Assembly (NCBI GenBank): GCA_047974625.1
Contig: JBKECK010000051.1
Location: 26,237-90,236, forward strand
From: CADEDH01 sp047974625
GTDB lineage: Bacteria > Actinomycetota > Acidimicrobiia > Acidimicrobiales > SZUA-35
Reading direction: 5' to 3'
DNA: 64,000 nucleotides
The position numbers and the translations under genes are program-made. Numbering within the stretch: position 1 is the stretch's first letter; each line of letters begins with the position of its first letter. This document shows positions 1 through 7,337 of this stretch, piece by piece. The notes beneath the pieces were generated by a model. The model had not been told where the DNA came from. It saw only the letters and a list, made by a program, of their open reading frames with translations, and did no database searches.

Positions 1-573
1 CTTGACCTCCCAGAACCCCGGGACCGTGGCCATGGCCACGAATCCGTCCCAGAGCCGCAGCGACAGATCGGTGGACGGCACCCGGGTGATGACGGGCCCG
101 AACAGGCCCACCCGGTTCCCGTCCTCGTCGTCGAACCCGATCAGCGGGGTACCGACGTCGTCGCCGGCCAGGGCGAGGCCCCGGTCCATCCGCTCACGGA
201 TGTCGGCGTCCCACCGTTCGTCCTCGAAGGCCGCGGCCAGACCACGGTCGAGACCGACTGCCTCTAGGGCGTCGGCCGGGTCGAACGAACGGTCCTCGTC
301 GTAGTGGATACGCCGCCCGTACTCCCAGTACAGCGCCTGCACCACCTCGTCGCCCGCCTCGGCCCGGGCCGCCTCCATGACACGGAGCAATCGATGGGTG
401 AACCATGTCGGTTCGTAATACGGACTGCCGGGCTCCGGATCGTTCTTGAAGAACAAGCTGATCGGTTGCCATGTAATGGCCAGGTCACGTTTCGGTGCCA
501 CCTCGTCGACGACCCAACGGGCCGTCACCCAGCACCACGGTCAAATGGGATCAACCCAATAGTCCAATTCCAT
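1..573 (-). CDS. DsbA-family mycothiol-dependent nitroreductase (Rv2466c-like), candidate selenoprotein, 3' end outside window
   Basis: Thioredoxin-fold oxidoreductase resembling mycobacterial Rv2466c, which uses a CPWC active site with mycothiol. From ATG 573-571 the frame reads MELDYWVDPI, then TGA at 543-541, then PWCWVTARW. Family members have Cys at that exact place, so the stop codon replaces the attacking cysteine (residue 11; resolving Cys is residue 14). The same frame then stays open for 180 codons to the window edge and keeps family features: VGTPLIGFDDEDG, LFGPVITRVP, RLWDGFVAM, FWEVK. Only the last dozen or so residues should be missing. Stops TAA and TGA lie in frame just before the ATG, and AAGG sits about 7 nt upstream, which fixes this start. 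The reading as selenocysteine is inference, supported by the hairpin at 508-526. Alternatives are a nonsense mutation or base error. Automated callers would start late, for example at GTG 528. It diverges from the CoA-transferase at 723. Confidence 0.8.
508..526 (-). promoter_or_regulatory. SECIS-like hairpin downstream of in-frame UGA
   Basis: In the mRNA of the minus-strand gene, GACGGCCC (526-519) pairs with GGGUCGUC (515-508) as eight consecutive pairs including one G-U, closing a GUU loop (518-516). The loop starts 22 nt after the UGA at 543-541 and begins with G. Bacterial SECIS elements are hairpins inside the coding region shortly after the UGA with a G early in the apical loop, so the geometry fits. 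The element was found by eye; no folding or covariance was run. Confidence 0.55.
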
Positions 574-610
574 TCACCCACCTTAGGAGGCGCGGGGACG
601 GGAACACGAC

Positions 611-629
611 CGGCGGCGAGGAGCCGCCG
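611..629. repeat. Perfect inverted repeat between divergent genes
   Basis: CGGCGGC (611-617) and GCCGCCG (623-629) flank GAGGA, giving a 7-bp GC hairpin in the 149-bp divergent intergenic region between the nitroreductase-like gene and the CoA-transferase. It could be a terminator-like or operator structure; nothing shows which. Confidence 0.3.
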
Positions 630-722
630 ATTCGCCGGTGGGGCCCGGCGGGCCCGCCCCCCGTCCGGGGTCGACACCCTTCGGGGTGGAACCGGCTCCG
701 GTGCTGGAGTACACCGTTGGCC

Positions 723-1955
723 ATGAGCAACGACTCCGACGGAGCCGAACCACCGATCCTGAACGACGAGGTGGTCCTCGACTTCACCCAGTACCTGGCC
801 GGCCCCACCGTGACCCGGCTGATGGCGGAGCTCGGGGCCCGGGTGATCAAGATCGAGCAGCCCCCCTACGGCGATCCGATGCGGGCCCAAGGGCCGCGAC
901 GCAACCGCCGGTCCGGGTCGTTCATCCAGCAGAACCGCGGCAAGGAGAGCGTCTGTGTCGACCTCTCCACCCCTGAGGGGGTCGACCTGGTCAAGCGCCT
1001 GGCCGGGGCCTGCTCGGTGGTGGTGGAGAACTTCACCCCGGGTGTGATGGCCGGCAAGGGCCTCGGCTACCCGGAGCTCAAGGAGATCAACCCGGCCCTG
1101 ATCATGGTGTCGGTCTCCGGCTTCGGTCAGACCGGGCCGATGACCGACCGGCCGTGCTTCGACTTCATCGCCCAGGCCTTCTCGGGCATCATGCACCTGA
1201 CCGGCGAACCCGACGGTCCGCCCCTGTTCGTCGGGGCCGGCCTGGGCGACGTCAACGCCGGCGTACACGGCTTCGCCGCGGTCGGCTACGCCCTCTACCG
1301 GCGGGACCGGACCGGGGCCGGCTGCCATATCGACGTGTCGATGGTGGACGCCCTGTTCCACTTCCAGGAGCAGGCCGTTCAGGCCTCGTCGATCACCGAC
1401 GGGGCGTTCGTGCCCATGCGCCAGGGCCGCCACTACCAGCCGGTGTCCCCGGCCGGTACCTTCCAGGGTCCGGAGGGCTGGATCGTCATGCTGTGCTCGG
1501 TCAACCAGATCGGCAACCTGTGGGAGGCGCTCGGCCGTCCGGAACTGGCCGACGACGCCCGGTTCGCCACCAACGAGAGCCGGATCGAGCACCGGGACGA
1601 GCTCACCACCATCATCGAGGCCTGGATGGCCGGTTTCGACCGTGACGCGGATGTGATCGCCGCCCTGGAGGCCCATCGTGTGCCGTGCGGGCCGGTACTC
1701 GACCCGGCCGAGGCCGTCGACCACCCGTACTTCACCGAGCGGGGCACGGTCCGCACCATCGAGGACCCGATCGCCGGATCCTTCGCCGTGCCCGGCTTCC
1801 CGATCCACTACAGCGAACCGTCGCTCCGACCGGACCTGGCCGCACCCGCCATGGGCCAGCACAACCGGGAGGTGCTCAACACCATGCTCGGCCTGACCGC
1901 CGACGAGATCGACGACCTCACGCGCCGGGGTGTGCTCGGAGCCAAGGACCGGTGA
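723..1955 (+). CDS. CoA-transferase family III (CaiB/BaiF), 410 aa
   Basis: Transfers CoA between carboxylic acids in the manner of formyl-CoA transferase; the substrate cannot be told. The N-terminal Rossmann part (VVLDFTQYLAGPTVTRLMAELGARVIKIE) and VSVSGFGQTGP loop are classic for the family, and D176 in GLGDVNAG matches the catalytic Asp. Length is normal. ATG 723 (MSNDSDG) is preferred over in-frame upstream starts because conserved sequence begins about 15 residues after it and the upstream part reads as low-complexity Arg/Pro/Gly. The next gene starts inside its stop codon (GTGA), so the two are translationally coupled. Confidence 0.88.
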   Translation: MSNDSDGAEPPILNDEVVLDFTQYLAGPTVTRLMAELGARVIKIEQPPYGDPMRAQGPRRNRRSGSFIQQNRGKESVCVDLSTPEGVDLVKRLAGACSVVVENFTPGVMAGKGLGYPELKEINPALIMVSVSGFGQTGPMTDRPCFDFIAQAFSGIMHLTGEPDGPPLFVGAGLGDVNAGVHGFAAVGYALYRRDRTGAGCHIDVSMVDALFHFQEQAVQASSITDGAFVPMRQGRHYQPVSPAGTFQGPEGWIVMLCSVNQIGNLWEALGRPELADDARFATNESRIEHRDELTTIIEAWMAGFDRDADVIAALEAHRVPCGPVLDPAEAVDHPYFTERGTVRTIEDPIAGSFAVPGFPIHYSEPSLRPDLAAPAMGQHNREVLNTMLGLTADEIDDLTRRGVLGAKDR

Positions 1956-2677
1956 GCACCGCCGAGGCGGGCGAGGCCCTCGTCGGCGGCCCCGCCCTGT
2001 CGGTCGAGTTCCTCGGCGAGTCCTACCAACCCAGTGACGAGCTGGTCTTCGGCCGGACCGCCGAGCTGGCCCTGGACGACAACACCTTCCTCCACCGGCG
2101 GGCCGGGCGGTTCGCGCTGCGCCCGACGGGCTGGTGGCTGGAGAACCTGGGCACCCGGCTCCGGCTGACCATGGTCTCCAACGACGGCACCGTCATCGAC
2201 CTGCGACCGGGATCCGCCAACCCCCTGGTCGGCCCGGCGGGCGTCGTGTCGCTCCAGGCCGGGACCACCCGCTACGAGATGGCCTACCACCTGGCCGCCC
2301 CGGCGGCCGGGAACACCGGTGACGACACCGACGCCGACACCGACGACGGGGCCGACACCCAGACCATGGGCCCACCGCTCACCCCCCGGGAGATGGACTT
2401 CGTGGTCGTCCTGGCCCGGGGGCGCCTCACCGGCCGCCTCGGTCCACTCCCCTCCCACGGCGACATCGCCCAGGTGTGGGGCGTGTCACACAAGACCGTC
2501 GACAACACCTTCCAGCGGCTGCGGTCGAAGCTGCGTTCATCGCGGACCAATCACGTCACCTCGGCTGAGACCCTGGTCGAGTACGTGGTCACCCAGGGCC
2601 TGGTCACCATGGCCGACCTGGAATGGGCCCAGCTCGACGATCCCGACGGGCCCCGGTCCTCGGCCGGCCGCCGTTGA
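1952..2677 (+). CDS. FHA-like domain plus C-terminal HTH regulator, 241 aa
   Basis: The N-terminal 110 residues look like a forkhead-associated phosphothreonine-binding fold: LVFGRTAELALDD, then LHRRAGRF and WWLENLGTRLRL. After an Asp/Thr-rich linker (about 115-135) comes a helix-turn-helix region beginning PLTPREMDFVVVLARG and continuing GDIAQVWGVSHKTVDNTFQRLRSKL, like sigma-70 region 4 or LuxR recognition helices. Start GTG 1952 overlaps the CoA-transferase stop by 4 nt. Inferred role: a regulator whose FHA part reads Ser/Thr phosphorylation. The FHA call rests on weak motifs. Confidence 0.7.
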   Translation: MSTAEAGEALVGGPALSVEFLGESYQPSDELVFGRTAELALDDNTFLHRRAGRFALRPTGWWLENLGTRLRLTMVSNDGTVIDLRPGSANPLVGPAGVVSLQAGTTRYEMAYHLAAPAAGNTGDDTDADTDDGADTQTMGPPLTPREMDFVVVLARGRLTGRLGPLPSHGDIAQVWGVSHKTVDNTFQRLRSKLRSSRTNHVTSAETLVEYVVTQGLVTMADLEWAQLDDPDGPRSSAGRR

Positions 2678-2801
2678 ACCGACCCCGCGGCCGCGGACCA
2701 GGGCGGTCCCCGACTATCGGGACCGGAGTCCGTGTGGCCGCGCCAGGGTCGGCTGCCTACAGTGGGCGGGGGCTTGGCATCGGCTGTGCGGCGGGAGACA
2801 A

Positions 2802-4220
2802 GTGAACGACTATCCGGACACCATCCATGGTCTCCTGACGGCCTATCGCCGTGGTGAGGTGACCCCACTTGAGGTGGTGGACCATCACCTGGCTCAGATC
2901 GCCCGGCTCGAACCAAAGATCAACGCGTTCGCCCTGGTCGACCGGGAGGGGGCCCGGGCGGCCGCCCAGCAGAGCACCGTCCGCTGGCAGCAGGGCGAGC
3001 GGATCCGGGAGCTCGACGGCATCCCGATGACGGTCAAGGACAATGTGGCCATGGCCGGGTTCCCCACCCGATCCGGTTCCCGGGTCACCTCGGAGCTCAA
3101 GGCCCTGGTCGACGCCCCGGTGGTGGGGCGGCTCCGGGAGGCCGGGGTGGTCTTCCTCGGCAAGACCACCACCCCCGAGTTCGGGTGGAAGGGCATGACC
3201 GACAGCCCCCTGCACGGCCGCACCCGCAACCCGTGGAACACCGCCTACACCCCCGGCGGATCGTCGGGCGGGGCCGCGGCCGCCCTCGCCGCCGGCATCG
3301 GGGTGGCCGCCCACGGCAACGACGGCGGCGGCTCGGTCCGGATCCCGGCCAGCTATTGCGGGCTGGTCGGTCTCAAACCGACCTACGGGCGGGTGCCCCA
3401 GGCCCCGATCGAATCGCCCCACACGACCCTGATCAGCAACGGTCCCCTGACCCGCTCGGTGGCCGACGCCGGCCTGTTGCTCAACGTCATCTCCCGGCCC
3501 GACATCCGGGACTGGCACGCCCTGCCCCAGGAGTCGGTCGACTGGCGGGTGGGCATCAACGACGGGCTCCGCAGCCTGCGGATCGCCTACAGCGACTCCC
3601 TGGGCGACGCCAACCCCGACCCCGAGGTGGGCCGGATCTGCCGTTCACTGGCCGAGCGGCTCAGCGTGGAGGGCTACGACGTCGTTGAGGTGGGCGGCAT
3701 CATCGACCCGCTCCGACCCCAGTTCGAGAAGCTGTGGAAGGCCGGGTTCGCCAGCCGACTGCGGTCTGTTCCCCCCGAGCGTCGCGACGACCTCGACCCC
3801 GAGTTCCGGAAACTGGCCGAGGAGGGCCTGGACGTCGGGGTGGAGGCCCTCGACGCCGCCTTCGCCGCCCGGTCCCGGCTGGTGGTGAAGATGCGGCGCT
3901 TCCACCTCGACTACGACGTCCTCCTCACCCCGACCATGCCGACACCACCACCCCTGGTCGACCAGACCTACCACGCCCCCGAGTTCGACCGCTGGGAGCA
4001 CGCCGTTCCCTACACCCTGCCGTTCAACCTCACCGGCCAGCCGGCGATCTCGATCCCGGTGGGCCTGTGCGGCACCGGCCTGCCGGTGGGCATGCAGATC
4101 GTGGCCACTCACTTCCGGGAGGACCTCGTCCTGCGGGCGGCCCGGGCCATGCTCGATCTGCTCGGATGGACCTGGCCCGATTCGAACCTGGCCCGCCGGG
4201 TGGCCGTCCTCGGCGCCTGA
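2802..4220 (+). CDS. Amidase signature family enzyme, 472 aa
   Basis: Hydrolyses an amide by the Ser-cisSer-Lys triad of the amidase signature family. K79 lies in GIPMTVKDN, S154 in TPGGSSGG and S178 in GNDGGGSVRIPAS; the 24-residue serine spacing is that of the family. Length suits GatA/AtzF-type enzymes. Start GTG 2802 follows GGGAG by about 6 nt; the long open frame upstream is a shadow of the HTH gene. No gatB or gatC neighbour is present, so it is more likely a catabolic amidase than the tRNA amidotransferase. It converges on the minus operon ending at 4233. Confidence 0.87.
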   Translation: MNDYPDTIHGLLTAYRRGEVTPLEVVDHHLAQIARLEPKINAFALVDREGARAAAQQSTVRWQQGERIRELDGIPMTVKDNVAMAGFPTRSGSRVTSELKALVDAPVVGRLREAGVVFLGKTTTPEFGWKGMTDSPLHGRTRNPWNTAYTPGGSSGGAAAALAAGIGVAAHGNDGGGSVRIPASYCGLVGLKPTYGRVPQAPIESPHTTLISNGPLTRSVADAGLLLNVISRPDIRDWHALPQESVDWRVGINDGLRSLRIAYSDSLGDANPDPEVGRICRSLAERLSVEGYDVVEVGGIIDPLRPQFEKLWKAGFASRLRSVPPERRDDLDPEFRKLAEEGLDVGVEALDAAFAARSRLVVKMRRFHLDYDVLLTPTMPTPPPLVDQTYHAPEFDRWEHAVPYTLPFNLTGQPAISIPVGLCGTGLPVGMQIVATHFREDLVLRAARAMLDLLGWTWPDSNLARRVAVLGA

Positions 4221-4232
4221 CCCCCGGCCGGA

Positions 4233-5426
4233 TCAGGCCGGCGGGCGGGGCGGGGGGATATCGGCGAGCTCGTCGGCGGTGTAACCGGCCAGTTCGGTGA
4301 GCACCGCCCCGGTGTCGGCCCCGACGGGCCGGCTGGGCTCGAGCGGCTTCAGCGGACTCCCCCGCCACCGCAGGGCGCTGTGGTGGACGGGCACCCGGCC
4401 CAGCTCAGGATGGTCGATCCAGGCCACCGCCCCCCGTCGGACGAGGGCGGGATCCGCCATGACCTCCTCCACGTTGCGGACCACGGCCGCCGGTACGTGG
4501 GCGGCCTGCAGGGCCTCGGCCACCTCGGCCCGGCTCCGGGTCCGCGTCCAGTCCCCGACCAGGGCGTCCACCTCGCCCATCCGGCCGGCCCGGTCGATCA
4601 TCTGGCGGTAGCGGGGGTCGTCGATCAGGTCGTCGCGGCCGATGACGGCCAGGACCGACCGCCAGTGCCGGTTGGTGGCGGCGATCAGGGCCACGTAGCC
4701 GTCGGTGCACAGGTAGGCGTCGTAGGGGGCGACGGCCAGGGCGGTGTGCTTGTTGCCGGTCCGGGGCACGGAGCCCGACTGGAGCCAGCTTCCGGCCGCC
4801 GAGGCCAGGGTCGGGTAGGCGGCGTCGACCATGGCCACCTCGACGACCCGGCCGACCCCGGTCCGCTCCCGTTCATACAGGGCGGTGACCAGGGCCGCGT
4901 ACAGGTGGGTCCCGGACAGGAAGTCGATGAAGGGCACCCCGGCCTTGACCGGGGCCCCTCCGGGGTGGCCGGTCACGCTCATGATGCCCATGTGGGCCTG
5001 GACCGTGATGTCCATAGCGGGCACGGCGTCGCCCGGTTCCGGGTCGTCGAGCCCGAATCCGGTGCCGTACCCGTAGATCAGGCGCGGATTGACGGCCCGG
5101 AGATCCTCCCAGCCGATCCCGAGGCGTTCGGGGACCCCGGGGGCGAAGTTGGTCAGCACCACGTCGGCCGCCGCGGCCAGACGGTGCAGGGCGGCCACAC
5201 CGGGTGATGACTTGAGGTCGAGGGCCACGGTCTCCTTGCCACCGTTGAGCATGGCGTAGGGCAGGGACGGGCCCCGGGCCCGCAGGGTCTCACCCCCGAG
5301 GGGTTCGATCTTGATCACCCGGGCCCCGGCCATGGCCATCAGGAACCCGGCGTAGGGGCCCTGGTAGACCTGACCGAGATCGAGGACCACCACACCGTCG
5401 AGGGGGAGGGGCCGTTCGTCGGTCAC
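4233..5426 (-). CDS. CoA-transferase family III (CaiB/BaiF), 397 aa
   Basis: Family III CoA-transferase with LPLDGVVVLDLGQVYQGPYAGFLMAMAGARVIKIEP at the N terminus and D168 in VPFIDFLSG at the catalytic position. Its ATG overlaps the stop of the acyl-CoA dehydrogenase upstream (ATGA at 5423-5426), so the two enzymes are made from one mRNA and probably act in sequence: CoA activation of an acid, then alpha,beta-desaturation. The substrate is unknown. Confidence 0.88.
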   Translation of the reverse strand: MTDERPLPLDGVVVLDLGQVYQGPYAGFLMAMAGARVIKIEPLGGETLRARGPSLPYAMLNGGKETVALDLKSSPGVAALHRLAAAADVVLTNFAPGVPERLGIGWEDLRAVNPRLIYGYGTGFGLDDPEPGDAVPAMDITVQAHMGIMSVTGHPGGAPVKAGVPFIDFLSGTHLYAALVTALYERERTGVGRVVEVAMVDAAYPTLASAAGSWLQSGSVPRTGNKHTALAVAPYDAYLCTDGYVALIAATNRHWRSVLAVIGRDDLIDDPRYRQMIDRAGRMGEVDALVGDWTRTRSRAEVAEALQAAHVPAAVVRNVEEVMADPALVRRGAVAWIDHPELGRVPVHHSALRWRGSPLKPLEPSRPVGADTGAVLTELAGYTADELADIPPPRPPA

Positions 5427-6595
5427 TTGTAGGAACCGCCGAGCAACTCCCGGGCCATGATCAGGCGCTGCACCTCGCTCGGGCCCTCACCGACCCGACG
5501 GATCCGGAGTTCCCGGTACCACCGTTCGAGGGGCAGGTCCTTCGTCATCCCCAGCCCACCGTGGATCTGCATCGAGCGGTCCACCACCCGGCCGGCCGCC
5601 TCGGAGGCCACCAGCTTGGCCATGGCCGCCTCGGTGCGGAACGGCTGGCCGAGGTCGGCCTGGGCGGCGGCGTCGAGGACGCACCAGCGGGCGTGGCGGA
5701 TGTCGATCTCGTTGTCCACCACCATCCACTGGACCGCCTGTTTGGCCGCCAGCGGCTCGCCGAAGGTCTCGCGGGAGCGGGCCCAGTCGATGGCCATGGC
5801 CTGGGCGGCGATGGCCACCCCGAGGCAGCCGGCCGCGTACGGGATCCGCTGCCGGCTGAGACGATCGTTGGCGATGGCGAACCCCCGGTTGACCTCGCCC
5901 AGGACGTTCGCTCCCGGCACCCGGACCCCGTCCAGGTGGATCTCGGTGGCGTAGTGGGTGCTCCGTAGGGTGTGCACCACCCGGACCACGTCGAACCCGG
6001 GTGAGTCGGTGTCCACGATGAACGCGGTCACCCCGTTGCGTCCCGGGTCGGCGGAGGTCCGGGCGAACACCAGGGCGTAGTCGGCGGTGTCGGCCCCGCT
6101 GATGAACAGCTTCGAGCCGGTCAGCATCCAGTCGTCGCCGTCGGGTACGCCGCGGGTCTGTATGGCCCGGGCCGGGTCGCTCCCCCCGGTGGGTTCGGTG
6201 AGAGCGAAGCACCCCTTCCGCTCGCCCCGGAGGGTCGGGTAGAGGTACCGCTCCTTCTGGTCCTCAGTGGCCTCGTAGAGCTGGGCCAGGCCGGCACCGC
6301 CGAAGGTGCCGTAACACGGGTTGTAGAGCCCGGCCCGGTGCTGGGACATCTCGATGGCCATCAAGGCCCGGGTGGTCACGTCCAGGCCGGGGCCGCCGAA
6401 CTCGGCCGGGATGTCGAGACCGAAAAAGCCCATCTGCCTGGTCCGCTCCACCAACCGGGCGTGGTCGGCCGGTTCGAGGGCGCCCGCGTCGGGGTCGAGC
6501 CCGGCCTCCAGGGGCACGATCTCGGTGTGGACGAAGCGCCGCACCGTGTCCACCACCAGTTGTTGCTCGTCGGTCAGGCGAAGGTAGTTTCCCAT
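5423..6595 (-). CDS. Acyl-CoA dehydrogenase, 390 aa
   Basis: FAD flavoprotein that introduces a 2,3-double bond into an acyl-CoA. FALTEPTGGSDP is the flavin/substrate motif, MQIHGGLGMTKDLPLERWYRELRI the C-terminal signature, and E370 in RVGEGPSE is at the MCAD-type catalytic base position. Full family length. It is the middle gene of a minus operon: the small gene at 6605 stops 9 nt upstream and the CoA-transferase start overlaps its stop. Confidence 0.92.
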   Translation of the reverse strand: MGNYLRLTDEQQLVVDTVRRFVHTEIVPLEAGLDPDAGALEPADHARLVERTRQMGFFGLDIPAEFGGPGLDVTTRALMAIEMSQHRAGLYNPCYGTFGGAGLAQLYEATEDQKERYLYPTLRGERKGCFALTEPTGGSDPARAIQTRGVPDGDDWMLTGSKLFISGADTADYALVFARTSADPGRNGVTAFIVDTDSPGFDVVRVVHTLRSTHYATEIHLDGVRVPGANVLGEVNRGFAIANDRLSRQRIPYAAGCLGVAIAAQAMAIDWARSRETFGEPLAAKQAVQWMVVDNEIDIRHARWCVLDAAAQADLGQPFRTEAAMAKLVASEAAGRVVDRSMQIHGGLGMTKDLPLERWYRELRIRRVGEGPSEVQRLIMARELLGGSYK

Positions 6596-6604
6596 GGTCC
6601 GCTC

Positions 6605-6970
6605 CTAGGCGATCCGGCCGGTCCGGCCAGATGATCCGGGTCTGAGCCGACCGACCGGTCCCGAATCCCCGGCGTTGCCGATCGGAACCTTGCCGGAGTC
6701 GGCCAGGTGCACCATCAGCAGTTCGGCGTGGCGTGACCGGTAGGCGTGGGTGATCTCGTAACGGAACGCCGTGATACCGAGCTCGGGCCGGGCCGTCACG
6801 GCGTCGGCGATGGCGCTCCGCAGGCCGAACCGGTCGAGACCGCCGCCGTAGCCAACGTACCGGGCCGAATCGTCCGGTCCAGCCAGCTCGAAGACACCGA
6901 GCTGGGCCGGGATCGCGGCCATCCGGTCCGGCGACCACTCGATCCATGGCTTCGTCAGTCGGATCCCCAT
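6605..6970 (-). CDS. Small conserved-looking protein of unknown function, 121 aa
   Basis: Not assigned. The N-terminal part has LGVFELAGPDDSARYVGYGGG, reminiscent of the opening strands of a GIY-YIG fold, then FGLRSAIADAVTA and a conserved-looking FRYEITHAYRSRHAELLMVHLAD block. The last 25 residues are Gly/Arg-rich and probably variable. It is the first gene of the acyl-CoA dehydrogenase/CoA-transferase operon with only 9 nt to the next start, so an accessory role there is possible. The GIY-YIG idea is a guess from pattern only. Confidence 0.6.
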   Translation of the reverse strand: MGIRLTKPWIEWSPDRMAAIPAQLGVFELAGPDDSARYVGYGGGLDRFGLRSAIADAVTARPELGITAFRYEITHAYRSRHAELLMVHLADSGKVPIGNAGDSGPVGRLRPGSSGRTGRIA

Positions 6971-7337
6971 CGCGTCCCCTGTGTCCCCTCGGCGACCGGA
7001 TCGACCGGTCCGGGTCCGCCCCGATCACCGGAGAGACCCGCGCCTGGTCTCTTGGTAGCCGCTTCGCCCTTCCGCAGTCCAGCTACCGGCGCCGGCGCGC
7101 ACCCGCCGACGGGCGCCCCGGGGATGGGATCGTGCCCCGTGTCGAAGAAGCCGGAGCGACAAAACGGGATACGATCCGTCCAGTCCCCGGTGGCACTTCG
7201 CCACCGCCCGGACCGGCGGATAGCGTGGCTGGGGTCCGGTATCCATAGAGGCCCTTCCCAACCCGTTCCCGTTGGCCCGCGGGCTTCTTGTTCGACCGGA
7301 GCGGTCGGGGTAGCAATCCGCTAGCAGGAGAAATCCG
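6971..7337. other. Intergenic region between divergent genes with one strong hairpin
   Basis: No convincing gene. AGAGACC (7032-7038) and GGTCTCT (7046-7052) form a perfect 7-bp hairpin with a 7-nt loop; it is not followed by a T-run. AGGAG for the pseudokinase lies at about 7326. The region should hold promoters for both flanking transcripts, but no -10/-35 pair stands out. Confidence 0.4.

Noticed and set aside
525..1862. 445-codon minus-strand frame opposite the CoA-transferase
   Set aside because: Antisense shadow typical of high-GC DNA; His/Gly/Val-rich with no domain, and it conflicts with the plus-strand gene.
2802..4220. Amidase considered as GatA of the tRNA amidotransferase
   Set aside because: No gatB/gatC nearby and neighbours are catabolic genes; the triad alone does not distinguish them.
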